The notes below the pieces were generated by a model. The model was not told the origin of the DNA. It did no database searches and was given only the letters and a program-made list of their open reading frames with translations. This document shows, in pieces, positions 1 through 8,438 of a DNA stretch of 64,000 nt; the stretch's first letter is position 1; each line of letters opens with the position of its first letter. The DNA is from Alphaproteobacteria bacterium (GTDB taxonomy: Bacteria; Pseudomonadota; Alphaproteobacteria; UBA8366): NCBI GenBank assembly GCA_009377445.1, contig WHUA01000001.1:1112859-1176858 (forward strand), read 5' to 3'. The position numbers and the translations under genes are program-made.

Positions 1-179
1 CCTCGGCACACTATAGCACCGCGATATATTAGGATCAAAGACCTAAATATATACAAATTTAGGAAAATAAACTACGTATTCGGCGCGATTTATCGGGAAC
101 GGCCGAATCCGTCAGCCGCCGGGAAGCCGGCGAGCCCGAGGTGACGACCTTAGAGTGGAAGCAAAAGGTTAATGAAAAG
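1..179. other. AT-rich noncoding left edge
   Basis: No convincing gene lies here. Bases 15-80 are much richer in A+T than the rest of the window and contain a perfect 7-bp inverted repeat, CCTAAAT (42-48) and ATTTAGG (57-63), with an 8-base loop. The interval lies downstream of ggt, which is read leftward and stops at 180. No run of T follows a GC-rich stem, so I do not call a terminator. The palindrome could be an operator for a gene beyond the left edge. Confidence 0.4.
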
Positions 180-1784
180 TTAACGCGCGTAGGCGACGCC
201 GCCGCCGCCGCGCGGGTCGGCGGCCCCGCGCCAGGTATTGCCGTCGACCTGGACCACATGCGCCCGCGACATCACCGGATCGAAGCTGATCGGGCTGTGG
301 CGGACCTGATGGCCCATCGAAGCCAACGCACGGCACACGGCGCCCTCGACCCGGGCTTCGGCGTGCAGCGCCTTGCCCTCGCAGTGGATGCGGGGGACGG
401 TGACCGCCTCGACGGGCGACATGCGGAAATCGACGATGTTGAGGATGGCCTGCAATACCGCGCTGATGATGACGCTGCCGCCCGGCGCGCCGACGATGAT
501 CGCGGGCTTGCCGTCGCGGTAGAGGATCGTCGGCACCATGCCGGTGGTTCTGGCTTTGCCCGGCGCCATCGAGTTGCGCGTGCCGGGGAGGGGATCGAAC
601 AGCTTCATCGAGTTGTTGTAGACGAAGCCGAGGCCCGGCGTGACGACGCCGGAGCCGGTGCCGAGCGTGTGCGTGCAGGAGACCGCGTTGCCCGCCTCGT
701 CGTAGATCGAGAAATGGGTCGTGCAGCTTTGCGGCTCCTCCTTGCCGGTGCGGAGGAACTCGCCGGCGCGGATCTTGTCCGCCCACATCGCCGCCCGCTC
801 TTTCGAGATCATCAGGTCGGTCCGCACGTCGGCGAACTTCGGGTCGCCGAGATATTCGTTGCGGTCGACGTGGGCGACCGACATGGCGCGCGCCACCAGG
901 TCGAGATGCGGCGCCGAGCCGTGGTCGTGCGCGCCGAGGTCGAAATGCTCGAGGATCTGCAGCATCTCGATCAGCGTGGCGCCGCTGCCGGGCGGCGGGT
1001 TGGAGCAGACGGTGTAGCCGCGGTAGGTGCCGGTCACCGGCTCGCCGCAGTCGGGCCGGTACTCCGTCAGGTCGCGGGCGGTCACGAACGCGCCGTTCGC
1101 TTCGAGGTCGGCGGCGATGCGCCGGCCGAGCGCGCCGCGGTAGAACTCGTCCGCGCCGCCCTCCGCGATCCTGTCGATCGTGTCGGCCATGTCGAGATTT
1201 CGGTGCAGCTCGCCGACCCGGTAGAGGCGGCCGTCCGCGTTTAGGTGGATGCGCTTGCAGGCTTCCGTGGCCGACACGCGCGCCATTCCGCCGGGGATGC
1301 CCGGCATCATGTCGCGGGTCAGGAAATCGGCGGCGAAGGGCGTCATCTCCAGCCCGTCGCGCGCCAGCTTCGCTGCGGGGGCGAGCAATTCGCGCCACGG
1401 CCGGCTGCCGAGGCGGCGGTGCGCCTCGAAGAATCCGGCGACCGTGCCCGGCGTCAGGATGGAGGTGTAGCCGAGCTCGCTGCGGTAGTCGTCGAACAGC
1501 GAATAGCCCGAGATTTCGGTGCGCCCTTTGCTCTCCGCGGCCCACATGTCGGGCGTCACCTTGCCGCCGGCCCGCGCGTGGAAGTCGATCATGCCGCGCT
1601 CGCCGGTGCTTGCGCGGAAATACTGGAAGGTGCCCATCCCGCCGAGGCCGCACATGAAGGGATCGGCGACCATCTGCGCGAAGGCCGTGGCGATGGCCGC
1701 GTCGAAGGCGTTGCCGCCCTTGGCGAGGATCTCCGCGCCGACGTCGGCCGCGCGCGGCTGCGGGCAGGCGACGACGCCCTTCAT
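180..1784 (-). CDS. ggt: gamma-glutamyltransferase family protein
   Basis: A 534-residue Ntn-hydrolase precursor of the gamma-glutamyltransferase family, which removes or transfers gamma-glutamyl groups from glutathione and related amides. The self-cleavage site is visible near residue 355: TTHFSIYDEAGNAV, where Thr355 would become the N-terminal nucleophile of the small subunit. The N-terminal region has the family block GGNAFDAAIATAFAQMVADP. There is no signal peptide, unlike the periplasmic E. coli enzyme, so it is probably cytoplasmic. The start at 1784 is chosen because the ATG overlaps the stop of the upstream amidase (ATGA), indicating translational coupling. The actual substrate is unknown; many family members act on other gamma-glutamyl compounds. 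Confidence 0.88.
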   Translation of the reverse strand: MKGVVACPQPRAADVGAEILAKGGNAFDAAIATAFAQMVADPFMCGLGGMGTFQYFRASTGERGMIDFHARAGGKVTPDMWAAESKGRTEISGYSLFDDYRSELGYTSILTPGTVAGFFEAHRRLGSRPWRELLAPAAKLARDGLEMTPFAADFLTRDMMPGIPGGMARVSATEACKRIHLNADGRLYRVGELHRNLDMADTIDRIAEGGADEFYRGALGRRIAADLEANGAFVTARDLTEYRPDCGEPVTGTYRGYTVCSNPPPGSGATLIEMLQILEHFDLGAHDHGSAPHLDLVARAMSVAHVDRNEYLGDPKFADVRTDLMISKERAAMWADKIRAGEFLRTGKEEPQSCTTHFSIYDEAGNAVSCTHTLGTGSGVVTPGLGFVYNNSMKLFDPLPGTRNSMAPGKARTTGMVPTILYRDGKPAIIVGAPGGSVIISAVLQAILNIVDFRMSPVEAVTVPRIHCEGKALHAEARVEGAVCRALASMGHQVRHSPISFDPVMSRAHVVQVDGNTWRGAADPRGGGGVAYAR

Positions 1785-3199
1785 CGGCCGCTGCAGAGCG
1801 GCGGCACGCCCAGCCTTTGTCTTGCGGTCCCGAGCGCGCGCTCGATGGCGCAGGCCACTGAAAGCGCCCGCTCGTCCTCGCCGTAGGGCGCGATCACCTG
1901 CAGGCCCACCGGCATGCGCTCGCCGTCCAATGCCACCGGCAGCGAGACGGCGCACAGCCTGAGCAGGTTGACCGGGGCCGTGTTGCGCAGCATTCCCATG
2001 TTGGCCTCGAAATATTCCTTTCCGGATGCGATGGTCGCGATGTCGGGCGGCGAGATCGCGACGGTCGGCGCGAGCACCACGTCGACCTCGCCCATGCGCG
2101 CGTCGGCGGACACCGCCAGCTCCTCCAGCCGCTTGCGGCGGGTGAGGTAGTCGATGGCGGTGATCGCCTCCATCCGCTCGAAGCGGGCGGCGACATTCGG
2201 GTCGAGCGTCGCCTTGTAGTCGCCCATCTCGCCGTTGATGAAGGCGGCGAACTCGGCGGCGGCGAGCCCGCCGCGGCGGAAGATCTCATGCGCGTCGTCG
2301 ACCTCGGGCATGGCGAGCGGCACTGCCGACATCCCCTTGTCGCAGAGCTCGGAGATCGCCTCGCGCGTCGCCTCGGCGATGGCGGGGGTGCTGCCTTCGA
2401 AGTACCAGTCGCAGATGCCGACGCGGATGTCGGATATGTCGCACTCCCTGAGCTGCGCGAGGAAGGCGAGCGGGTGCTCGTCGACAAGCGGGTCTATCAC
2501 CGCGAAGGCGACGGCGGCATCCGCCGCGGTGCGCGTCAGGATCCCCGCCGTGTCGAGGCTCGGGCTCAGCGGCACGATGCCGGAAACCGACCAGCGGTGA
2601 ATGCTCGTCTTGACGCCGACCGTGCCGGTCACCGAGGCAGGAATGCGGACGGAGCCGGCGGTATCGCTCCCCACCGCGACGACGGCGGTGCCGGTCAGCA
2701 GGCTGACGCCGGCGCCGGCGCTCGATCCGCCCGGCGCGCGGTGCTTCCCGGCGTCCCAGGGATTGCGGGGCGTGCCCCAATGCGGATTGGTGCCGACCCC
2801 GCCGAAGGCGAATTCGACCGTATGCGTCTTTCCCGTGACCGCAGCCAGCCCGTGGCGCAGCGCGGACACGACCGAGCCTTCGCTTTCCCATTTCTCCGGC
2901 AGGGCCTTCGGCGTGCCCGCGAAGGTCGGGTAACCGGCGACGCCATACAGGTCCTTTACCGAGACGGGGAGGCCCTGCAGCGCGCTGAAATCGAGGTCCG
3001 CCGCAAAGGCGGCGTCGGCGACCTGCGCCTGGGCGCGCAGCGCTTCCGGGTCCCAGGTCTTGTAGGCGCCGAGGGCGCGGTCGTGACGCTCGTAATTCTC
3101 GATGACGCGCTCCGCGATCCCGACCGCGGTGATCCGGCCATCCCGCAGGTCCGCATGGATTTCCTCGATCGGCTTGTCGCTGAAATCGGAGATCGCCAT
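1781..3199 (-). CDS. amidase signature family hydrolase
   Basis: A 472-residue amidase of the GatA/AtzF type, which hydrolyses a carboxamide with a Ser-cisSer-Lys triad. The triad is visible: Lys82 in VSVKDLYGVAG, the serine pair near 159-160 in APGGSSAGAG, and nucleophile Ser183 in GSDTAGSVRIPAS. The start at 3199 (MAISDFSDKP) matches the usual short N-terminal helix before the domain; the reading frame stays open upstream but that part is antisense to other genes. Its TGA overlaps the ATG of ggt, so amidase and gamma-glutamyltransferase are coupled in one leftward operon and may act in sequence on an amide-containing compound. The substrate cannot be deduced. It is not GatA, because no gatB or gatC is nearby. 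Confidence 0.88.
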   Translation of the reverse strand: MAISDFSDKPIEEIHADLRDGRITAVGIAERVIENYERHDRALGAYKTWDPEALRAQAQVADAAFAADLDFSALQGLPVSVKDLYGVAGYPTFAGTPKALPEKWESEGSVVSALRHGLAAVTGKTHTVEFAFGGVGTNPHWGTPRNPWDAGKHRAPGGSSAGAGVSLLTGTAVVAVGSDTAGSVRIPASVTGTVGVKTSIHRWSVSGIVPLSPSLDTAGILTRTAADAAVAFAVIDPLVDEHPLAFLAQLRECDISDIRVGICDWYFEGSTPAIAEATREAISELCDKGMSAVPLAMPEVDDAHEIFRRGGLAAAEFAAFINGEMGDYKATLDPNVAARFERMEAITAIDYLTRRKRLEELAVSADARMGEVDVVLAPTVAISPPDIATIASGKEYFEANMGMLRNTAPVNLLRLCAVSLPVALDGERMPVGLQVIAPYGEDERALSVACAIERALGTARQRLGVPPLCSGR

Positions 3200-3319
3200 T
3201 AGTCCGCCGCTCCCGTGCCTTCCAGCGTCACTTAAACACAGGCCGCCGCCGCCGTCCACGCACCCACCCGGCCGCCGCACGCGCTTGTTTGCCGCCGATG
3301 CGTCGGATAGGGTCCGGAA

Positions 3320-3661
3320 ATGCCGGTTATTTACCATCTTGCCAGGGACGCCGAATGGCGCGAAGCCGAGCGCGCGGGACGCTACGCCGGAACGGCGGAC
3401 GACCGTCGCGACGGCTCTCTCCATTTCTCGACGGCCGAACAGGTTGCCGAGAGCGCGGCGCGCCATCGCCGCGGCGAGAACGGCATCGTGCTCGTCGCGG
3501 CCGACGCGGAGAGCCTGGGCGAGGCGCTGCGCTGGGAGCCGTCCCGCCGGGGCGCCCTTTTTCCCCATCTCTACGGCGAACTGCCGCTCGCCGCGGTGCT
3601 GTGGGCCGTGCCGCTGCCGCTCGGCGGCGACGGGCTGCACAGGTTTCCTCCCTTGGATTGA
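3320..3661 (+). CDS. DUF952 family protein
   Basis: A 113-residue protein with the DUF952 pattern: it opens with VIYHLA, followed by a W-x-x-A segment and a DGSLHFSTAEQV block, and ends with an LP-L-AVLW-PL strand. The fold is related to ADP-ribosyltransferase-like proteins, but no biochemical role is established. It lies 4 nt upstream of pyrD in the same direction, so the two are probably co-transcribed. Start ATG at 3320 agrees with the family N-terminus. Confidence 0.8.
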   Translation: MPVIYHLARDAEWREAERAGRYAGTADDRRDGSLHFSTAEQVAESAARHRRGENGIVLVAADAESLGEALRWEPSRRGALFPHLYGELPLAAVLWAVPLPLGGDGLHRFPPLD

Positions 3662-3665
3662 CCCG

Positions 3666-4715
3666 ATGGATCTGTCGCGATTTGCCTTTCCGCTGCTTCG
3701 GCATCTCGACCCAGAGAGCGCGCATGCGCTGACCGTCTGGGGATTGGACCATGGATTCGGACCGGTGCAGAACGGTTCCGACGACGCCATCCTGCGTTGC
3801 CGCTACTGGGGTCTCGACTTTCCCAATCCGGTCGGCATCGCCGCCGGCTTCGACAAGAACGGCGAGGTCTTCGACGCCCTGCTGCGCGCCGGCTTCGGCT
3901 TCACGGAGGTCGGCACGGTGACGCCGCGGCCGCAAGCCGGCAACCCGCGGCCGCGGATGTTTCGCCTGCCCGGGGACGCGGCCCTGATCAACCGGATGGG
4001 GTTCAACAACCAGGGGCTCGACCGGGTGGCGGCGCGCCTTTCCAACCGGCACGGCGGCATCGTCGGCGCGAATATCGGCCGGAACAAGGACGCGGCCGAC
4101 GCCGAGCGGGACTATGCATCCGCGGCGGGGCGCCTCGCGCCGTTGGTCGAGTATCTCGTGATCAACGTCTCGTCGCCGAACACGCCGGGGCTTCGCGCGC
4201 TCCAAGACAAGGAGGCGCTCGGCAGCCTGATCCGCCGCGTCAGGGCCGCGATCCGCGATTCCGTCGTCCGCCCGCCGGCCCTGCTGGTGAAGATAGCGCC
4301 GGACCTGACGGCGGAGGACGAAGCCGGAATAGCGGCGCTGGCCGAAGAAACCACGCTGCAGGGGCTAATCGTCAGCAACACGACGGTCGCGCGGCCCGGC
4401 TCGCTGACATCGCCGCACCGGGACCAGGCGGGGGGGTTGAGCGGCGCGCCGCTGTTCGCGCCCTCGACCGAGCAGCTTGCGCGGATGTACAAGGCGACCG
4501 GCGGACGCATCCCGCTGGTCGGCGTCGGCGGCATCGCCAGCGGCAAGGACGCCTATGCGAAGATCCGGGCCGGGGCGTCCCTCGTGCAGCTCTACACCGG
4601 GCTCGCCCTCCAGGGGCCACCCTTGCTGGCGGCCATCAAGCAGGAGCTCGCGCGGCTGTTGCGCGCGGACGGGTTCGGCTCCGTGGCCGAGGCGGTGGGC
4701 GCGGATCATGCTTAA
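3666..4715 (+). CDS. pyrD: dihydroorotate dehydrogenase (quinone)
   Basis: A 349-residue class 2 dihydroorotate dehydrogenase, which oxidises dihydroorotate to orotate in pyrimidine synthesis and passes electrons to membrane quinone through FMN. The N-terminal helical extension (LSRFAFPLLRHLDPESAHAL) is the class 2 membrane-association part. The core has NPVGIAAGFDKNGE, NRMGFNNQG, the catalytic-serine segment NVSSPNTPGLR, and the FMN-phosphate loop VGVGGIASG near the C-terminus. Length is normal for the class. It follows the DUF952 gene by 4 nt. Confidence 0.97.
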   Translation: MDLSRFAFPLLRHLDPESAHALTVWGLDHGFGPVQNGSDDAILRCRYWGLDFPNPVGIAAGFDKNGEVFDALLRAGFGFTEVGTVTPRPQAGNPRPRMFRLPGDAALINRMGFNNQGLDRVAARLSNRHGGIVGANIGRNKDAADAERDYASAAGRLAPLVEYLVINVSSPNTPGLRALQDKEALGSLIRRVRAAIRDSVVRPPALLVKIAPDLTAEDEAGIAALAEETTLQGLIVSNTTVARPGSLTSPHRDQAGGLSGAPLFAPSTEQLARMYKATGGRIPLVGVGGIASGKDAYAKIRAGASLVQLYTGLALQGPPLLAAIKQELARLLRADGFGSVAEAVGADHA

Positions 4716-4805
4716 TCCGGCGTTGGTATTGTCGGCTGGCAGTGGGGCGCGTAACCTGACCCGACTCGTAAAAGGCCGCAACGCGGCAGGCGGCCGGACA
4801 GGTTG

Positions 4806-6182
4806 ATGTCTAAGACACTTCAGTTCTTCTATTTCATTTGCTATGGGCTTGCCGGGTTGGCGATCGCCTACATGGCGCCGAAGATCTTTCCGGACACCCC
4901 GCGCAGCGTCGCCTGGCTGGCGGGAGCCGTCGTGTTCCTGGCCGGCGCGTTGCTGCATGAGACGGCGTCGCGCTGCTATCAGGCGTCGCTGGATCGCCGC
5001 CGCCTGGCCCTGCTGCACCGCGCATACGTGGACGCCACCGAGGAGCTGGACCGGCTCGCGGCGGACCTGCGCCGCCTCACGCAGGACGATTCCTACTACG
5101 CCGAGCTGGAGACCGTGCCCGAGGCGGCTGCGCCCGTTTCCCCGCCCCCGCTGCGGCGGGAAGCGCCGCCGGCGATACCGGACGACCCGGCGGCGGTGGT
5201 GGAGCGTCGCCTGGACCCGCCGGCAAAGCCGCCGTCGCGGCGTCCGGCCGTCCAGCCGGACCGGGCCGCCCCGGAAACGAGCGCCCTCGCTTCGGAGGTC
5301 AAGGTGCTGCATTCCCTTGTCCAGCGCCTCTATGCCGGCGGAACGGCGGGCCGCGGCGGCGCCGGCGAACCGGCGGAAGGCAAGACGGCGGTCGTTCTGG
5401 GCACGCTCCTGGAGCGCGAGATACTGAACTCGGTGCGCGACGCCTTGCGCCACGGCAACCTCGAGCTGCACCTCCAGCCCATCGTCACGCTGCCGCAGCG
5501 CAAGCAGCGGCATTTCGACTGTACGCTGCGGATCGCCTCCGAGAGGGGGGACATTCTGGCGCCCGCGCAGTACGAGCCCGTCTTGCGCGACAACAAGCTC
5601 GGCCAGGTCGCCGACGACATGCTGCTGTTCCGCACCGTGCAGCTTGCCGGCAAGGCCCGCACACCCGAGCCGGGCAGCTACTATTTCTGCCGGGTGCCGC
5701 CGGCCTGTCTTTCCGATCGCGGGTTCTTCGGCGATTTCCTGTCCTATCTCCACGAAGCGGACGACTTCGTCTCCAGCATCGCCTTCGAGCTGCGCGAGGC
5801 GGACCTGATGAACCTCGACGATGCGAGGGCCGATGTCCTCGGCTCGCTCGTCGATCAGGGTTTCCACCTCTGCATCGACGGCCTGCGGAACCTCGAGGTC
5901 AATGCGATGCAGCTCGCCGAGGGCGGGGTGCGCTTCGTCAAGATGGACATCGGCGCGCTCATGCCGGCGGTCACGGAGGAAGCGGAAGCGGCGCGGCTGC
6001 GCCGGTTGAAATCCGGGCTGGATGCGGCCGGCATCGAACTCGTCGTCACGAATATCGCGAACGAGCAATTGCTGGTCGAGCTGCTGGACTTCGACATCGA
6101 ATTTGGGCAGGGTCCGTTGTTCGGTGAGGCGCGGAAGATCCGCGACATCCCGCCCGCGGAGGGCAGGCGGGAGCGGATGTGA
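4806..6182 (+). CDS. membrane-anchored degenerate EAL-domain protein
   Basis: A 458-residue protein with two N-terminal membrane helices (about residues 6-25 and 37-55), a basic coiled-coil stretch (60-95), a Pro/Ala-rich linker (105-165), and a C-terminal EAL-like domain (about 200-450). In active cyclic-di-GMP phosphodiesterases the first strand ends in E-A-L; here the equivalent place after LHLQPIVTLPQRKQ reads FDCTLRI. The DDFG metal motif is replaced by IDGLRN in a segment that still leads to the KMDIG strand. It should therefore be catalytically dead and act as a c-di-GMP sensor or a protein-interaction module. ATG at 4806 is preferred over the TTG one codon earlier. Confidence 0.8.
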   Translation: MSKTLQFFYFICYGLAGLAIAYMAPKIFPDTPRSVAWLAGAVVFLAGALLHETASRCYQASLDRRRLALLHRAYVDATEELDRLAADLRRLTQDDSYYAELETVPEAAAPVSPPPLRREAPPAIPDDPAAVVERRLDPPAKPPSRRPAVQPDRAAPETSALASEVKVLHSLVQRLYAGGTAGRGGAGEPAEGKTAVVLGTLLEREILNSVRDALRHGNLELHLQPIVTLPQRKQRHFDCTLRIASERGDILAPAQYEPVLRDNKLGQVADDMLLFRTVQLAGKARTPEPGSYYFCRVPPACLSDRGFFGDFLSYLHEADDFVSSIAFELREADLMNLDDARADVLGSLVDQGFHLCIDGLRNLEVNAMQLAEGGVRFVKMDIGALMPAVTEEAEAARLRRLKSGLDAAGIELVVTNIANEQLLVELLDFDIEFGQGPLFGEARKIRDIPPAEGRRERM

Positions 6183-6224
6183 GCCTTGCCGGCTTCTGAT
6201 CCTCACCATGGGAAACGGTAATCC

Positions 6225-7091
6225 TTGAACGCGACCCGGTTCATCGACGGCATCGGCTCCATCGCCGGCGCCTACGATCTTTTCCTGCTCGACCAGTGGG
6301 GCGTGCTGCATGACGGCGAGACCGCGCATCCGGAGGCGGTGGAAGCGATGCGCCGGCTTCGGCGCGCCGGCAAGAGCATCGTTCTGATATCCAATTCGTC
6401 GAAGCGTTCGCCGCACTCGGTAAAGAATCTCGAGCGGATGGGCATCGAGCGGGCGCTCTACGAGGATGTGGTGACCTCGGGCGAGCTTTCCTGGCGCGAC
6501 ATGAAAGACGGCCGGGATCCGTTTCTCCGCGCGCTCGGCCCGCGCTGCTACATGTTTACCTGGGGCGGCGACGCCAGCTTTCTGGAAGGTCTGCCTTACC
6601 GCGCCGTCGAAACGGTGGCGGAGGCCGATTTCCTGCTGCTTTCCGGGACCAGCGGCGGAACTATCAGCATCTACGAGGAGGCCCTGCAGGCAGGCGTGCG
6701 GCGGCGCCTGCCGATGATCTGCCTGAACCGGGATTTCTTCAGCGTCGATCCGGCTGGCCAGCTCGCCGAGTGCTCGGGCCGGGTCGCGGAACGCTACGAA
6801 GCGCTCGGCGGCACGGTGCGCTACTACGGCAAGCCCGGCCGCGAGATCTACGACGCCTGCCTGGCGCTCGTCCCCGGGGCGCGCAACCCGATCGCCGTCG
6901 GGGATTCCCTGCACCACGACATCGGCGGCGGCAATGCGGCCGGCGTGGCCACGATCTTCATCGCCGGGGGAATCCACTACCTCGATCTCGGGATCCGTCC
7001 CGGCGAAACGCCGGCGCGGGATGCGGTGACCGCCTTGTGCAGGCAACAGGGCGTAAGGCCGGATTACGCGATGGCGAAGCTCGTCTGGTAG
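6225..7091 (+). CDS. HAD superfamily class IIA hydrolase (TIGR01459-like)
   Basis: A 288-residue HAD phosphatase of class IIA. Motif I is FLLDQWGVLHDG with nucleophile Asp23, motif II is VLISNSSKRS, a Lys appears in YYGKPGREIY, and motif IV is AVGDSLHHDIGG. The capped class IIA group includes phosphoglycolate and nucleotide phosphatases; this alphaproteobacterial subgroup has no assigned substrate. A TTG start at 6225 is used because GGAAA lies about 9 nt upstream and no ATG or GTG in frame gives the complete motif I. It converges with the aminotransferase-like gene, 6 nt away. Confidence 0.85.
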   Translation: MNATRFIDGIGSIAGAYDLFLLDQWGVLHDGETAHPEAVEAMRRLRRAGKSIVLISNSSKRSPHSVKNLERMGIERALYEDVVTSGELSWRDMKDGRDPFLRALGPRCYMFTWGGDASFLEGLPYRAVETVAEADFLLLSGTSGGTISIYEEALQAGVRRRLPMICLNRDFFSVDPAGQLAECSGRVAERYEALGGTVRYYGKPGREIYDACLALVPGARNPIAVGDSLHHDIGGGNAAGVATIFIAGGIHYLDLGIRPGETPARDAVTALCRQQGVRPDYAMAKLVW

Positions 7092-7097
7092 CGAGGG

Positions 7098-8294
7098 CTA
7101 AACGCTCGCCGCGAGGGGCGCCTTGCCGGTGACCGCCATGACGGCGTCGGCGAGCCGCTCGTAATCCTCCAGCTCGTTGTACAGGTAGGCGGACAGCCGA
7201 ACCCACAGCCGGCCGGCAAAAGGCGTGATCGTCACTTCGATCCGGTGGCCGTCGCGCAGTTGCTGGCGGATGCCGCCCGCTGCCCGCTCGGTCGCCGGAA
7301 CGTCCGTCGGCAGCGCGACCGACGCCATGGCGCTAAACATCGGCGGCTGCGCGCCGAGCGGCGTGCCCCAGCGTTTCTGCAGCAGCTCGGCCGCTTTCGC
7401 CGCGAGGCCGTGCGTATAGTTGCGGATACGCGCTTCGCCGTACGACTCTTGCAGGCGCAGCGCTTCCGACATCGATAGCCAGGCTCCGAAATCCTTCGCG
7501 CCGGGCCAATCGAAGGCTTCGGTGAAGCCTTCGCCGAAGCGCGTGCTGATTGCCGTCGGCCGGACCAAGCCCTGCCGGTCGGGATGAACCCATAGGAAAG
7601 CACAGCCAAATGCGGCGCCGAGCCAATGATGGCCGCTGCCGACGTACCAGCGGACACCGGCGCTGCCGAGCTCGGCGAGATCGACGCCGACGTTGCCCGG
7701 ACCGTGCGTGCCGTCGACCAACACCGGGATGCCGCGCTCCCCGCAGCGCAGCGCCAAGGTCTTGACCGGCAGGTGCAGCGCGGTGTTCGCGGTGACATGG
7801 TCGAGCATGACCAGGCGCGTGCGCGGCGAGAGCGCGCCCATGATGCCGGCGATGATCTCGCCCTCGCTTCTGACCGGGTAGGGGATGTCGGCCAGGACCA
7901 GGCGTGCGCCGGCGCGCTCGCACACGAATTCCAGCGTGCGGCGGGAGGACTGGTAGAGGTGGCTGGTGGCGACGATCTCGTCCCCCGGAATCATCACGAG
8001 GGATCGCAGCACGGCATTGATGCCGGCGGTCACGTTGTCGACGAAGACGAGATCATCACCTTTGCCGTTCAGGAATTCCGCGAGCAGGTCGGCGTTGCGC
8101 CGGATCTCCGGCCCGAGCGCCTCCTCGAAAAAGCGCGTGGGGTTCGCCTCCGTGCGCTGGCGCCACGCCTCGGCGGCGTGCGAGACGGTCAGGGCGGGCG
8201 CGCCGTAGCCGCCGTGGTTCAAGTAGAGGATGTCCGGTTCGAGCCGCCAGTTGCGCAGCAGGCCGTGCCCGAATTTCGGCGCCGAGATGCGCAC
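7098..8294 (-). CDS. class V aminotransferase-like protein, PLP lysine replaced
   Basis: A 398-residue fold-type I protein resembling isopenicillin N epimerase and cysteine desulfurase-like enzymes: it opens with LYLNHGGYGAP, has VDNVTAGINAVLRSL (phosphate-binding region) and VDGTHGPG (Asp194, which would contact the PLP pyridine nitrogen). The position of the Schiff-base lysine, normally H-K-W in this group, reads GSGHHWLG here: His223 instead of Lys (codon CAT at 7626-7628). Without the lysine a normal transaminase or desulfurase reaction is not expected. The start is GTG at 8294, with an AAGGGACGAAGGG stretch immediately upstream. Confidence 0.8.
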   Translation of the reverse strand: MRISAPKFGHGLLRNWRLEPDILYLNHGGYGAPALTVSHAAEAWRQRTEANPTRFFEEALGPEIRRNADLLAEFLNGKGDDLVFVDNVTAGINAVLRSLVMIPGDEIVATSHLYQSSRRTLEFVCERAGARLVLADIPYPVRSEGEIIAGIMGALSPRTRLVMLDHVTANTALHLPVKTLALRCGERGIPVLVDGTHGPGNVGVDLAELGSAGVRWYVGSGHHWLGAAFGCAFLWVHPDRQGLVRPTAISTRFGEGFTEAFDWPGAKDFGAWLSMSEALRLQESYGEARIRNYTHGLAAKAAELLQKRWGTPLGAQPPMFSAMASVALPTDVPATERAAGGIRQQLRDGHRIEVTITPFAGRLWVRLSAYLYNELEDYERLADAVMAVTGKAPLAASV

Positions 8295-8438
8295 CCCTTC
8301 GTCCCTTTTCCGGCTTTATTCCGCGTTATCAACAAATAGTGTCCGCCGGTGCGCAGGGGTCGTCAAGACCGCCTGCGGTCATCCGGGCCGCTTAAGGGTG
8401 GGTGCGGCGGCATGCCGCGGGCGCAGGCGCCGAGGCGG

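Noticed and set aside
7091..7109. Bidirectional terminator between HAD and aminotransferase-like genes
   Set aside because: Only a 5-bp GCGAG/CTCGC match that overlaps a stop codon, with no T run on either side.
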